Shown: positions 25,851 through 33,837 of the stretch, in pieces
Layout: every line of letters begins with the position of its first letter
Numbering within the stretch: position 1 is the first letter of the stretch
Source: Petrocella sp. FN5
GTDB lineage: Bacteria; Bacillota; Clostridia; Lachnospirales; Vallitaleaceae
DNA length: 34,554 nt
Direction of reading: 5' to 3'
Assembly: GCF_029210395.1 (NCBI RefSeq)
Contig: NZ_JARGDP010000031.1
Location: 1-34,554 of the forward strand
Program-made: the position numbers and the translations under genes
The notes under the pieces: model-generated
The model's input: the letters and a program-made list of their open reading frames with translations, nothing else
What the model was told of the DNA's origin: nothing
Database searches by the model: none

Positions 25851-25879
25851 TTGCTAGCATAGTAGTTAGATGATATAAT
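25851..25879 (+). promoter_or_regulatory. Promoter of the toxin-antitoxin pair
   Basis: TTGCTA (25851-25856), a 17-bp spacer and TATAAT (25874-25879), with TGA just before the -10 box giving an extended -10. It lies 31 bases before the antitoxin start. It uses the same -35 hexamer and spacing as the promoter at 7071-7099. No clear inverted repeat covers it. Confidence 0.65.
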
Positions 25880-25910
25880 ATGACTATCTTAATAAGAGAG
25901 GGTGAAATAT

Positions 25911-26186
25911 ATGGAACTAGATATTCGTCCATCAGCTGACCTTAGAAATCATTACAATGAAATATCTAAGCAATGTCATGAGACAAGAAAGCCAGTAATC
26001 ATAACGAAGAACGGCAGAGGCGATACAGTAGTAATAGGCTTGCAGGAATACAAGCAAATGACATCGGAATTGGAATTGCTGCGTACATTAGCAGAAGCAG
26101 AAGAAGACGTGAAGTATGGAAAGGTTGAATCACTTCAAAAAACCTTTGATGATATTCGAAGCAACTTACTAAATAGGGAGGACTGA
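25911..26186 (+). CDS. Phd/YefM-family antitoxin
   Basis: A 91-residue protein with the Phd/YefM pattern: MELDIRPSADLRNHYNEISKQ followed by KPVIITKNGRGDTVVIGLQEY, the N-terminal DNA-binding fold, then a charged C-terminal tail (EAEEDVKYGKVESLQKTFDDIRSNL) that should wrap the toxin. ATG 25911 with RBS GAGAGGG is preferred to the GTG at 25902, which overlaps the RBS. The toxin gene starts one base after its stop codon. Such antitoxins usually repress their own operon, with the toxin as co-repressor. Confidence 0.88.
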   Translation: MELDIRPSADLRNHYNEISKQCHETRKPVIITKNGRGDTVVIGLQEYKQMTSELELLRTLAEAEEDVKYGKVESLQKTFDDIRSNLLNRED

Positions 26187-26187
26187 T

Positions 26188-26496
26188 ATGTATCAAATAG
26201 TCCGAACTGAAAAAGCAGATAACCAATTAAGAGATTTGATTTATTATATTGCAGATGATTCCGTAAGTGTGGACGTAGCACTAAATTATCTTGATAAACT
26301 TGAGAAAGCAATGATGCGACTTTCTGAATTCCCAGAATCCGGAAGTACTCCGAGATATGCGATATTGCGTAAACAAGGATATAAAGTATTGATTGTGGAA
26401 AAGCATTTGGCATTTTATAAAGTTGATCATACAAACAAGGTAGTAACAATATATGCTGTTGTAGATAGTAGACAGGAGTATAGAAATCTCATATAA
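26188..26496 (+). CDS. RelE/ParE-family toxin
   Basis: A 102-residue protein, the usual length. It shows the ParE/RelE layout: YQIVRTEKADNQLRDLIYYIAD (first strand and helix hairpin), SGSTPRYAILRKQGYKVLIVEKHLAFYKVD, and the final beta strand VVTIYAVVDSRQEYRNLI. The R-x(n)-Y-x(n)-V-x-I pattern of the C-terminus suits the family. Whether it cleaves mRNA on the ribosome or poisons gyrase cannot be decided from sequence. RBS GGGAGG lies inside the end of the antitoxin gene. It is intact and probably active. Confidence 0.87.
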   Translation: MYQIVRTEKADNQLRDLIYYIADDSVSVDVALNYLDKLEKAMMRLSEFPESGSTPRYAILRKQGYKVLIVEKHLAFYKVDHTNKVVTIYAVVDSRQEYRNLI

Positions 26497-26519
26497 GAGA
26501 ATTTATTGATATAAATTTT

Positions 26520-26643
26520 TGTCTCAAAAAACACGCCACTCATATTATGACATCTTTTTAATTAGATATTCTAATCTTTTAGAAGAAAATAATCTAGAGA
26601 AAGCACTTGAAGGACTGTTTGAAATCTCAAAAGGTGGTCGTTA
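26520..26643 (+). pseudogene. Repeat-like copy B plus the 3' tail of an unknown gene
   Basis: The first about 30 bases resemble the degenerate repeat at 8363-8389. The following frame is open without a start codon and reads YYDIFLIRYSNLLEENNLEK then ALEGLFEISKGGR before TAG at 26641-26643. It looks like a real C-terminus stripped of its gene. I do not recognise the family. Confidence 0.35.
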
Positions 26644-26680
26644 GGAACCTTAAGGGAAAAGTCTATGTGGCCTATGGATG

Positions 26681-26756
26681 AATAAAAAATAAAAACAAGA
26701 AATTTTACGGTTATAACTGCAAAACTTCTTGTTTTTATTTTTTATTCAAGTATAAT
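26681..26756 (+). promoter_or_regulatory. Perfect 21-bp palindrome and promoter ahead of the second DUF4143 ATPase
   Basis: Arms 26681-26701 and 26726-26746 are perfect 21-bp inverted repeats (AATAAAAAATAAAAACAAGA and one further A) with a 24-base loop. The right arm contains TTGTTT (26729-26734). Sixteen bases downstream is TATAAT (26751-26756), and an AAGGAGG RBS precedes ATG 26778. The palindrome therefore overlaps the -35 box. The T-rich right arm could also end transcripts coming from the toxin gene. Confidence 0.65.
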
Positions 26757-26777
26757 ATAGTTACAAGGAGGTATTAT

Positions 26778-27998
26778 ATGAAAAGTAGAAACCAATATTT
26801 AAATAAATTAGTGAGATGGAAAGATAGACAAGTAATAAAAGTGATTACAGGTGTAAGAAGGTGTGGAAAGTCGTCTTTACTTATGTTATATAAAGACTAT
26901 TTGGAAAAATCGAATGTATCTGATGATCATATTATTTTTATGAATTTTGAATCTATGAAATATGTAGATATATTGGATTATAAATCTTTATATACAACAA
27001 TTACAAAAGAAATCAAGAAGCAGGATATGAAAACCTATATATTATTAGATGAAATTCAATTGGTTGACGGATGGGAACGATGTATTAATGGGTTATTGGT
27101 TGATTATAATGTAGATATATATTTAACAGGGTCGAATTCGTATATGTTATCTTCAGAATTAGCAACCTTATTATCGGGTAGGTATGTTGAAATAAAAATG
27201 CTTCCATTGTCTTTTAAAGAATTTTTAGATTTTTCAGAGATTAAAACTTATAATAATCAAGCTTTAATTGATGAGCGATTTAACAGTTTTTTTAGATATG
27301 GTGGACTTCCATCAGTAACCTTGTTTGATGATGATGAAAACCTTACGAATGAATTACTAATCGGTATTTATAATACCGTTGTAATGAAGGATATCATTCA
27401 AAAAAACAGTGTGAGAGATCCAGCATTATTAGACAGTTTAATAAGATTTCTTGCAGCTAATGTTGGGAGTATAGTTTCAACGAAAAAAATTAGTGATTAT
27501 CTAACAAGTGCTGGTCGTAAAACAACAAGCGAAACAATAGATAATTACATAAGCATGGTTATAAGTAGCTTTATTATATATAAAGTTAATCGGTATGATA
27601 TGAAAGGTAAAATGCATCTTAAAACGTTTGAGAAATATTATTTGGTTGATACGGGTATACGTTACTTGCTTGCGGGAAGTAAGTTTATAGACGAAGGCTA
27701 TGTACTTGAAAATATCGTTTATCTAGAGTTAATTAGACGTGAGTATCAAGTTTCAATAGGTAAGATAGGAGATTTAGAAGTAGATTTTATAGCTACTAAG
27801 GCGTCAGAAAAAATATATGTTCAAGTTTCACTGACAATAAGTGACGATAAAACTAGAAAGAGAGAATTAAAACCATTACTAGCTATAAATGATAACTATC
27901 CAAAATGTATTATCACAAAAGATAAAGTTGCTTTTGAAGACATTGAAGGCATACATGTGATTAATATTATTGATTATTTATTGGAAGATTATGTTTAA
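26778..27998 (+). CDS. AAA+ ATPase, DUF4143 family (second copy)
   Basis: A 406-residue protein of the same family as 7138-8352 but clearly diverged. Walker A is GVRRCGKSS (G25-S33). Walker B is YILLDEIQLVDGWE with Asp91/Glu92, the subgroup with DEIQ-x-V-x-GWE. Sensor-1 is TGSNS, and LLSGRYVEIKMLPLSFKEFLDF is the family's hallmark. A winged-helix-like region follows near 225-270 (TKKISDYLTSAGRKTTSETIDNYI). In the C-terminal nuclease-like domain the acidic residue remains (DLEVDFIA), but the ExK position reads YVQVSLT, so catalysis there is doubtful. RBS AAGGAGG is ideal. It stands alone, converging on the chemoreceptor gene only 41 bases away. Confidence 0.85.
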   Translation: MKSRNQYLNKLVRWKDRQVIKVITGVRRCGKSSLLMLYKDYLEKSNVSDDHIIFMNFESMKYVDILDYKSLYTTITKEIKKQDMKTYILLDEIQLVDGWERCINGLLVDYNVDIYLTGSNSYMLSSELATLLSGRYVEIKMLPLSFKEFLDFSEIKTYNNQALIDERFNSFFRYGGLPSVTLFDDDENLTNELLIGIYNTVVMKDIIQKNSVRDPALLDSLIRFLAANVGSIVSTKKISDYLTSAGRKTTSETIDNYISMVISSFIIYKVNRYDMKGKMHLKTFEKYYLVDTGIRYLLAGSKFIDEGYVLENIVYLELIRREYQVSIGKIGDLEVDFIATKASEKIYVQVSLTISDDKTRKRELKPLLAINDNYPKCIITKDKVAFEDIEGIHVINIIDYLLEDYV

Positions 27999-28039
27999 GG
28001 AGTTTAATAATAATGGAGAAAGCGAAAGGGTTGTGTGGG

Positions 28040-30235
28040 TTACCCAATGGGTCGCAACACTTCTTCATAGATTGCTTCCTTAGATGCTTCTATGTCTTGT
28101 TGGATATGAAGAACATGGTTCATGACCGAGTCATGGGTTTCAACCACAGCATCTTCAAGAAGGCTTTCTTCAAGGTGCATGGCTTCGTCGGATTCGGTCC
28201 TAAAGACAGAGACATTTGCCTCCATCTTGTTCGCTAGTTTTGCTAAATCCGAACTCGAAGCTGACATGGCGTCAAGAAGCTTGGTCTGTTCCACGATGGA
28301 TGCGGAAGACTGCTGGGCACCGGCTGCATTTTGTTCTGAGATAGCGGATAGTGACAGTATAAGGTTGTTGATGGCTACCATCTGACCGGACATCTCGACA
28401 CCGGAGTCATTGATGAGCCCAATATTGTCCCTCATGATGCCAATAGCTTCTGCGATACCATTGAATTTTGCATTGGTTCGGTTAACATCTTCTTCTTGTT
28501 TGCGTACAGCTTCTCTTGCCATCTCCATGGTTTCTACAGCTTTTGAAGCTTTATCTATAAGTTCTTTGATATCCATACCGATTTCCTTAGTGAATCTTGT
28601 TGATTGCTCAGCCAATTTTCTGATTTCATCGGCTACAACAGCAAATCCTTTACCAGCAGCACCTGCTCTGGCAGCTTCAATGGCAGCGTTTAAGGCTAGG
28701 AGATTTGTTTGATCGGCAATATCACGAATCATGGAACTGGCTTTTTGAATCTTCATGGCGCTGTCACTGGTTGCCCTGACAATGTCTTGTGCAGAGGCTG
28801 TCGCATCGTTGCTGATCTGGGTTTCAGTTACAAGGCTTCGAACGATATCCATACCATCTTCTTTGAGCTGTTCAACATGACCAGCTGCTTCATTGAGGTA
28901 ATCCACTTGACGTTGATCCTCTTCAATGAGCTTAGCAAGTCGGTTGATTTCATGGACACCATCTGAAATGGTGCTGGCTTGTTCGGAAGCACCATTTGCA
29001 ATATCTTCAATGGTCGCAGCAATCTCCTGGCCTGTTGCTGCAGCATGTTCACCACTCTGGGATAGTTCATCTGAAGCTAAAGATACACCAACAGAAGCTT
29101 TTGATATCTCTTTGATAATCTTCATGAGTTCAAGTCTGGTACCTTCACTTCGTCTTGCCAATGCGCCCATCTCATCTTGCCTAGATAAGATAGAGGCATC
29201 CATAGGTTGAGATAGGTCATATTCGGAAATAACTTCCATTTGATCTAGAATAATTTTCAGTGGTCTTGTAATGCCTACAGTTAGCTTAAGTGCTATGCCG
29301 ATACTTAACAATACGCCAAGAACCAATGAAATCACAGCGATTATGTCAGAGTGACGTTCCACTTGAATAATTCTTTTTTCAACGGTTTCTTCAATGACTT
29401 TTACTTGATCGATGGAAGCCTTTGATGCAGTACTCATATTCATGAACTGCTGACGTTGTTTAAGTAACAACGTGTCGAAGTTATCAAAAGCCTTCTCGTA
29501 TTTGTCCAGACTTTTCATTGCATCTTCAAGACTCTCAGTTACACCTTTTGATGTGGATTCTTTTAATGATTCTTCTAGAAAATACCTTGTCTTACCAAAA
29601 TTATTTCTAAGTACTTCTGCATAAGTTTCAGATTCCGTTTTTGAAAACTTGGTTGCTGACAGCTGAACTTCCGTGAAGCTGTCTAAAGCAGTTTGAAGCC
29701 TGTTGTAATTCTTGAAAGATTCAACGACAGCATTTTGATCATTGCCGTATAGGACGTTCACCTGGGCAACATCCATGGCGCGCTTGATGTCCGATACAAC
29801 TTCGTTTTCTATTGCAATCCGTATCATTTCCTGATTGTTCTTTGCTTTTTCTAGTTCAACATACCCTTCAAATTCGCTTCTAAAGTTACCAATCTGGTCC
29901 TCATAAGCAGCCATACTATTTGCGTACTCTGATGCCAAAGCAGGCGTTCTTGCGATCTCAAGAGATAAATCCAGGAAGTTTCTGACCTTGTCAGCGGTTT
30001 CCTCTAGTCCGTCATTTTCATAATTCGCTTGTTCAATCTGCGCACTAAGAACACTTTCCTGTGCATAGGCAACGGTTTCTAATAAATGACTCTGATGACT
30101 GATTCTATTAATATTAATCATGGATCCAAGGGCTACAACCAAGATAACCGTTGTCAAGATGGCATAACCTACACCGATTTTTTTCCCTACTTTTACATCC
30201 TGCAGAAAAACTTTTTTTACTTTCTGTTGACCCAT
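28040..30235 (-). CDS. Methyl-accepting chemotaxis protein
   Basis: A 731-residue transmembrane chemoreceptor. TM1 is at about 22-44 ([16 protein letters not shown]), followed by a helical extracellular sensor of about 240 residues resembling the HBM/4-helix-bundle type. TM2 is near 300 ([16 protein letters not shown]), then HAMP ([21 protein letters not shown]). The cytoplasmic signalling hairpin carries the invariant tip [20 protein letters not shown] with [17 protein letters not shown]. It would control CheA/CheW and thus flagellar swimming. ATG 30235 with GGAGG 5 bases upstream is preferred over a GTG at 30247. No che genes are in the window, so it is an orphan receptor, and the ligand is unknown. 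Confidence 0.92.
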   Translation of the reverse strand: MGQQKVKKVFLQDVKVGKKIGVGYAILTTVILVVALGSMININRISHQSHLLETVAYAQESVLSAQIEQANYENDGLEETADKVRNFLDLSLEIARTPALASEYANSMAAYEDQIGNFRSEFEGYVELEKAKNNQEMIRIAIENEVVSDIKRAMDVAQVNVLYGNDQNAVVESFKNYNRLQTALDSFTEVQLSATKFSKTESETYAEVLRNNFGKTRYFLEESLKESTSKGVTESLEDAMKSLDKYEKAFDNFDTLLLKQRQQFMNMSTASKASIDQVKVIEETVEKRIIQVERHSDIIAVISLVLGVLLSIGIALKLTVGITRPLKIILDQMEVISEYDLSQPMDASILSRQDEMGALARRSEGTRLELMKIIKEISKASVGVSLASDELSQSGEHAAATGQEIAATIEDIANGASEQASTISDGVHEINRLAKLIEEDQRQVDYLNEAAGHVEQLKEDGMDIVRSLVTETQISNDATASAQDIVRATSDSAMKIQKASSMIRDIADQTNLLALNAAIEAARAGAAGKGFAVVADEIRKLAEQSTRFTKEIGMDIKELIDKASKAVETMEMAREAVRKQEEDVNRTNAKFNGIAEAIGIMRDNIGLINDSGVEMSGQMVAINNLILSLSAISEQNAAGAQQSSASIVEQTKLLDAMSASSSDLAKLANKMEANVSVFRTESDEAMHLEESLLEDAVVETHDSVMNHVLHIQQDIEASKEAIYEEVLRPIG

Positions 30236-30636
30236 TTCTACCTCCACTAGTCACTGCATCGCAGTATCTTCCTATGTCAAAAATGCATCTTCACAACAAA
30301 AGTCGCATATAAATTTCTAGTACTTTCGCCTTATAAAGTCACTATAACAACCCTATCTTTCCATGTCAATGCAAGGGATGAAGTGTTAACCTACTCCTTA
30401 CAATATTTACCCAAAGTTAAACTAGGCCCCCGATTTTTGGGTTGTTATTAAATGTTAACAGATCGGTCACACAAATGTAAGATATAAGTGATTGTAAGAC
30501 AGAGTTCCAAGTGGTAGAATACCCTTGTTACTGTTGATATTCTTTGTAGCTCTTATTATGGAATGAGAATGACAAAATACATAGAATAATGACTGATATA
30601 AAACGGATGAAAAAGTGATAAGGAAATAGGTAGAAT
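30236..30636. other. Divergent control region between the chemoreceptor and DUF1002 genes
   Basis: About 400 bases with no gene. It holds the chemoreceptor promoter (30341-30369, minus strand) and a roughly 100-base untranslated leader. I compared the leader by eye with c-di-GMP-I riboswitches and saw no match. Around 30411-30444 there is a weak inverted pair ACCCAAA/TTTTGGGT with a 19-base loop, of doubtful meaning. I could not find a convincing promoter for the plus-strand gene. Confidence 0.5.
30341..30369 (-). promoter_or_regulatory. Sigma-A promoter of the chemoreceptor gene
   Basis: On the minus strand TTGACA (30364-30369), a 17-bp spacer and TATAGT (30341-30346): a perfect -35 and a one-off -10. 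It starts transcription about 100 bases before the start codon. Many chemoreceptors use the flagellar sigma factor instead. No sigma-D-like pair was seen here. Confidence 0.7.
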
Positions 30637-31530
30637 ATGTTAAGAAAGATATATGGCATTATAGTATTAGTTGCATTATTTATGGTATTGCTTGAAGTAC
30701 CCGCATTAGCGGTTGAGCCAGGGGAAGAACGGGTTACCTTGGGTGCGAATCTGACAGAAGCACAGATCAGGCAGATGTATACGGATTTTAATCTAGAGCG
30801 CGGGAAAGTGAAAGAAATAATTGTCACCATTGATGAAGAAAGAGCATATCTTTCTGGACTTGTGCCGGATCAAAAAATTGGTTCATCATCCATATCAAGT
30901 ATTTATATCAGAACTCTTGAAGAAAATTCAGGGATTAATGTTACAACAAATAACATTAATTGGTGTACAGAAGACATTTATAGAAACGCACTTATGACAG
31001 CAGGTGTGGAAAATGCGAGTGTCATGGTATCCGCACCGTTTTCGGTTTCCGGTACAGCGGCTCTCACCGGTATATACAAAGCATATGAGGATATCACAGG
31101 TATTTCTCTAGATCAAACGGCAAAAGAAGTTGCCGCAGAAGAATTGGTGACCACAAGCGAACTTGCAGAAACAATTGGTAGTGATGATGCAACCATGCTG
31201 ATGAATGAGTTGAAAAAAATACTCGATGAGACAAAAGATATGACAGACGAAGAACTGAGAGTGGTCATTATTAATTTGGCAGATGCTCAAAATATTGAGT
31301 TGACCGAAGAAAATATCCAACAAATTATCAATCTTAGCAGAACACTTGAAAAGCTGGATATTTCTGAGTGGGGCGACAAACTATCCCAATTAGCAGAGAC
31401 GATGGATAATGCCAAAGAAGCCGGAAAAGGTATTACATCCTTTTTAAACGGCTTAGAAGATTTCTTTGCTGGCGTTAGTGATTTTTTTGCTAATATATTT
31501 GGTGGCATTGGAAAGCTTTTTGGTAGCTGA
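30637..31530 (+). CDS. Secreted DUF1002 (YpuA-family) protein
   Basis: A 297-residue protein with a signal peptide (LVALFMVLLEVPALA, cleavage after ALA) and the DUF1002 pattern: VTLGANLTEAQIRQMYTDFN, then INWCTEDIYRNALMTAGVENASVMVSAPFSVSGTAALTGIYKAYE, then a helical half with EELVTTSELAE. The C-terminus ends in a Phe/Gly-rich amphipathic stretch (FLNGLEDFFAGVSDFFANIFGG). It corresponds to B. subtilis YpuA, a cell-envelope protein of unknown role. The RBS is weak (AAGGAAATAGG). It is followed by a palindromic repeat and a terminator. No co-transcribed neighbour. Confidence 0.87.
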   Translation: MLRKIYGIIVLVALFMVLLEVPALAVEPGEERVTLGANLTEAQIRQMYTDFNLERGKVKEIIVTIDEERAYLSGLVPDQKIGSSSISSIYIRTLEENSGINVTTNNINWCTEDIYRNALMTAGVENASVMVSAPFSVSGTAALTGIYKAYEDITGISLDQTAKEVAAEELVTTSELAETIGSDDATMLMNELKKILDETKDMTDEELRVVIINLADAQNIELTEENIQQIINLSRTLEKLDISEWGDKLSQLAETMDNAKEAGKGITSFLNGLEDFFAGVSDFFANIFGGIGKLFGS

Positions 31531-31552
31531 TCAATAAATTAGACAAAATAAT

Positions 31553-31590
31553 GGTTAAAGGGTCAACTATATAGTTTTGTCACCTTAACC
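31553..31590. repeat. Short 38-bp copy of the GGTTAA palindromic element
   Basis: GGTTAAAGGGTCAACTATAT followed by AGTTTTGTCACCTTAACC. Both ends match the 119-bp element at 512-630: the right 17 bases differ at one position and the left end at a few. The middle of the long element is absent. It lies 22 bases after the DUF1002 stop, so it is in the transcript's 3' end. Confidence 0.65.
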
Positions 31591-31597
31591 AACAATT

Positions 31598-31625
31598 AAA
31601 GGCCAACTTATTTGGGTTGGCCTTT
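31598..31625. terminator. Terminator hairpin after the DUF1002 gene
   Basis: AAAGGCCAAC (31598-31607) and GTTGGCCTTT (31616-31625) form a perfect 10-bp stem with an 8-base loop. The downstream T-run is imperfect (a run of six T about 13 bases on). It lies between convergent genes and may serve both. Confidence 0.65.
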
Positions 31626-31710
31626 AAGATTATACATTTTTTCTATTAAGAAAACTTTTTCTATTGTTGCCATAATCTTACACTCAAAAACATTGTCCTA
31701 ATGTGAAATT

Positions 31711-33465
31711 TCACAGGGTAATGATGTCATCATTTAAGCTTTTATATATGTCTTTGAATTTGTTTTCAATTTTGTTAAATACGACTATTAGCTCCGGATC
31801 AAAATGCGTACCTGAGTGAGATGAAATCTCATGAACAGCTGCTTCGTGAGACCAAGGTTCTTTATAAGGTCTTTTACTTCTTAAGGCATCATACACGTCT
31901 GCAATAGCTGTAATTCTGGCAGACAGAGGGATATCTTCACCTATTTTGCCTTCAGGATAGCCGCTACCATTATATTTTTCATGATGATAGTTGGCTATTT
32001 CTGCAGCCATTAATAATTCTTCTTTATTATTAAGAATGCGACCTCCAAATGTGGTATGGTTTTTTATGATTTCAAATTCCTCAGCCGTTAACTTCCTTTT
32101 TGCAAGTAAAATCAAGTCGGTGATACCAACCTTACCAATATCATGCAAAGGGGCAAATATTTCTAGATCGTTGCAATACTTACGATTCATCCCATATTCA
32201 GAAGCTAACCATTTAGAAAAAAGTCCAACACGTTTCATGTGGTTGCCTGTTTCATTGTCACGCATTTCAGCTAAAGCGGCAATCGTACGATACAGCTCTA
32301 TTTTGCTTTGAGTTGTTTTCTCTATTGTCTTTGAAATGTCTACAGGCATTGCAATATAATAACTTGGCTTACCTTCCTTATAATCAACACCAGAGATAAT
32401 TAATCTTACCCAAATTAAATTATTTCGGATATCCTTATTAATTAGAACGCCATCCCAAAATCCGATATCAGGATTCGTAATTGCATCCCATAAGCCTTTA
32501 AAGAGGGCATCGTAATCTTCATCAGAATAGCCCAAATCATTATATGCTTGACGACCGGGATTTAAGAAGTTAGTCTTTTTACCAATTAGATCCATTTGAT
32601 TACAACTATACATAGCATTAAGAGCAGGATTAGTTTTCAAAATAATGCCGGATGAATCCGTAATAATAATGGGTTGATTACTAATCTGAAAAACGTTCGC
32701 TAATAATTCTTTTTCTTCTTTTAAACTAACAAATTCAGTAACATCAGATATTGTAATCATACATTGGTTCTCATTATCGAAAGGCTGGACGTTCATCAGG
32801 TAATCTCGATTATTCGCTTTATATTTGTGTGCAAAACTATTATTTCTTAAACAATCTTTACAGATTGTCTGTCTAAATTCAGGAGGCATAATCTTGAAAA
32901 CACCTTCATTGCGGTCTTCTCCTAAGGCTTCAAGAACTTTACGTCCTGACGCGTTAATATATGTAACAGATGATTCACATGTCATAGTTATCACAATATT
33001 AGGATTAGCTTCTGGTAAACGCGCTAAAATCATATTTTCTCTAAGTAGATTTTTATAACGACTGATATCAATTGTAGATAATATAACCTTGGATAAATCA
33101 TCGGATACGACAATAAACTTAAGTAAGATATCTAATCGATTACCTTTTACTGTATAATTCACTGTTTCAATTTCGTTGTTTTCGCCTACGGTCATAATAG
33201 CTTGAGCAGCTTTAAGTAGGTCATCATAAGCCTCAAATGGAATGATTTGATGCATATGTTCCTTGATCTCTTCTAATGTATCAGCTTCATATAATCTTAG
33301 AGTGGCAGGGTTGACATCTAATAAGTTAGCTGTTTTTATATGTATTTGTGGCAACTGATCCTTAATAGCTTGACTGTCTAATATTTTTTTAGATTTTTCA
33401 CTAAAGTCAAAAATCCATAGTGCAGTTGGGTTTTCTAAAAAAAGTGCTTCTTCTAGACTTCTCAT
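31711..33465 (-). CDS. PAS-domain HD-GYP protein (predicted cyclic-di-GMP phosphodiesterase)
   Basis: A 584-residue cytoplasmic protein. Three PAS-like sensor regions occupy about 1-135, 140-250 and 255-375 (for example QPIIITDSSGIILKTNPALN, then GYSDEDYDALFKGLWDAI). The HD-GYP domain follows: NHMKRVG, LHDIGKVGI with His441/Asp442, NHTTFGG, YHHEKYNGSGYPEG (the HHExxNGxGYP signature) and DVYDALRSKRPYK. All metal ligands are present, so it should hydrolyse c-di-GMP. It has no transmembrane helix; the stimulus would be small-molecule or redox. I chose ATG 33465, with AGGAG 9 bases upstream, over TTG 33489. A minus-strand TTGACT-17-TAAACT pair lies about 100 bases upstream. Confidence 0.92.
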   Translation of the reverse strand: MRSLEEALFLENPTALWIFDFSEKSKKILDSQAIKDQLPQIHIKTANLLDVNPATLRLYEADTLEEIKEHMHQIIPFEAYDDLLKAAQAIMTVGENNEIETVNYTVKGNRLDILLKFIVVSDDLSKVILSTIDISRYKNLLRENMILARLPEANPNIVITMTCESSVTYINASGRKVLEALGEDRNEGVFKIMPPEFRQTICKDCLRNNSFAHKYKANNRDYLMNVQPFDNENQCMITISDVTEFVSLKEEKELLANVFQISNQPIIITDSSGIILKTNPALNAMYSCNQMDLIGKKTNFLNPGRQAYNDLGYSDEDYDALFKGLWDAITNPDIGFWDGVLINKDIRNNLIWVRLIISGVDYKEGKPSYYIAMPVDISKTIEKTTQSKIELYRTIAALAEMRDNETGNHMKRVGLFSKWLASEYGMNRKYCNDLEIFAPLHDIGKVGITDLILLAKRKLTAEEFEIIKNHTTFGGRILNNKEELLMAAEIANYHHEKYNGSGYPEGKIGEDIPLSARITAIADVYDALRSKRPYKEPWSHEAAVHEISSHSGTHFDPELIVVFNKIENKFKDIYKSLNDDIITL

Positions 33466-33644
33466 GATTAAACGACTCCTAACGAACAAGAAATTGTGAC
33501 AAAAATTGTATTACTCTATCATTTAATGGGGTTTCCGATTATATGATACCAGTTTAAACGATTTGCCCTTAAGAGTCAATTGGGATAATAAAAGTGGTTT
33601 ACCTCCTATAATATTGCAAGTGGAATGTATAATATTAGACAGTT
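33466..33644. other. Gene-free stretch upstream of the HD-GYP gene
   Basis: It holds a candidate minus-strand promoter for the HD-GYP gene (TTGACT, 17 bases, TAAACT, around 33550-33580) and an orphan Shine-Dalgarno (AGGAGGT on the minus strand near 33603-33608) with no start codon after it, probably left from a lost gene. Nothing else was recognised. Confidence 0.4.
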
Positions 33645-33674
33645 GGTTAAGATAGCAAAACTATCTAGCTGAAG
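33645..33674. repeat. Possible single end of the GGTTAA palindromic element
   Basis: GGTTAAGATAGCAAAACTAT and the next ten bases agree with the left end of the 119-bp element (512-541) at about 24 of 30 positions. It sits exactly where the flavoprotein remnant stops resembling its family. No opposite end was found, so it may be a decayed or partial copy, or chance. Confidence 0.35.
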
Positions 33675-33837
33675 ATTAAGTCCAGAAAGACCAGCACCTT
33701 TTACATCTTTTGCTAGATGAGCCCATTTTTTTGTTTTCTATAAGCATAACTTTTGCGCCTAATGAAGCAGAACCCGAAGTTACGACTAAACCCCCGCTCC
33801 CTGCCCCAATAACGACTAAATCATAATCATATTTCAT
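33675..33837 (-). pseudogene. N-terminal remnant of a flavoprotein disulfide reductase (mercuric reductase/LPD-like)
   Basis: Read leftward from ATG 33837, the frame gives MKYDYDLVVIGAGSGGLVVT and then LGAKVMLIEN, the FAD-binding Rossmann start of mercuric-reductase/dihydrolipoamide-dehydrogenase-like enzymes. The GxGxxG motif is intact. After KMG the redox-active CxxxxC region that should follow is deleted, and the frame shifts to AHLAKDVKGAGLSGL. Only about 50 of about 480 residues remain. It overlaps the end of the crp-like gene by 11 bases, so the two formed one operon. Such flavoproteins are often partnered with TVP38 proteins, whose remnant lies at 317-517. Confidence 0.7.

Noticed and set aside
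28013-28237. Plus-strand ORF of 74 codons with a good RBS (AAGGAG) just after the second DUF4143 ATPase
   Set aside because: It runs almost entirely antisense through the 3' end of the chemoreceptor gene, whose codons are conserved there; the RBS is probably a chance purine run.
30236-30340. Possible riboswitch in the long chemoreceptor leader
   Set aside because: No match by eye to c-di-GMP-I or other riboswitch cores and no terminator or anti-terminator pair near the RBS. A covariance-model search would settle it.
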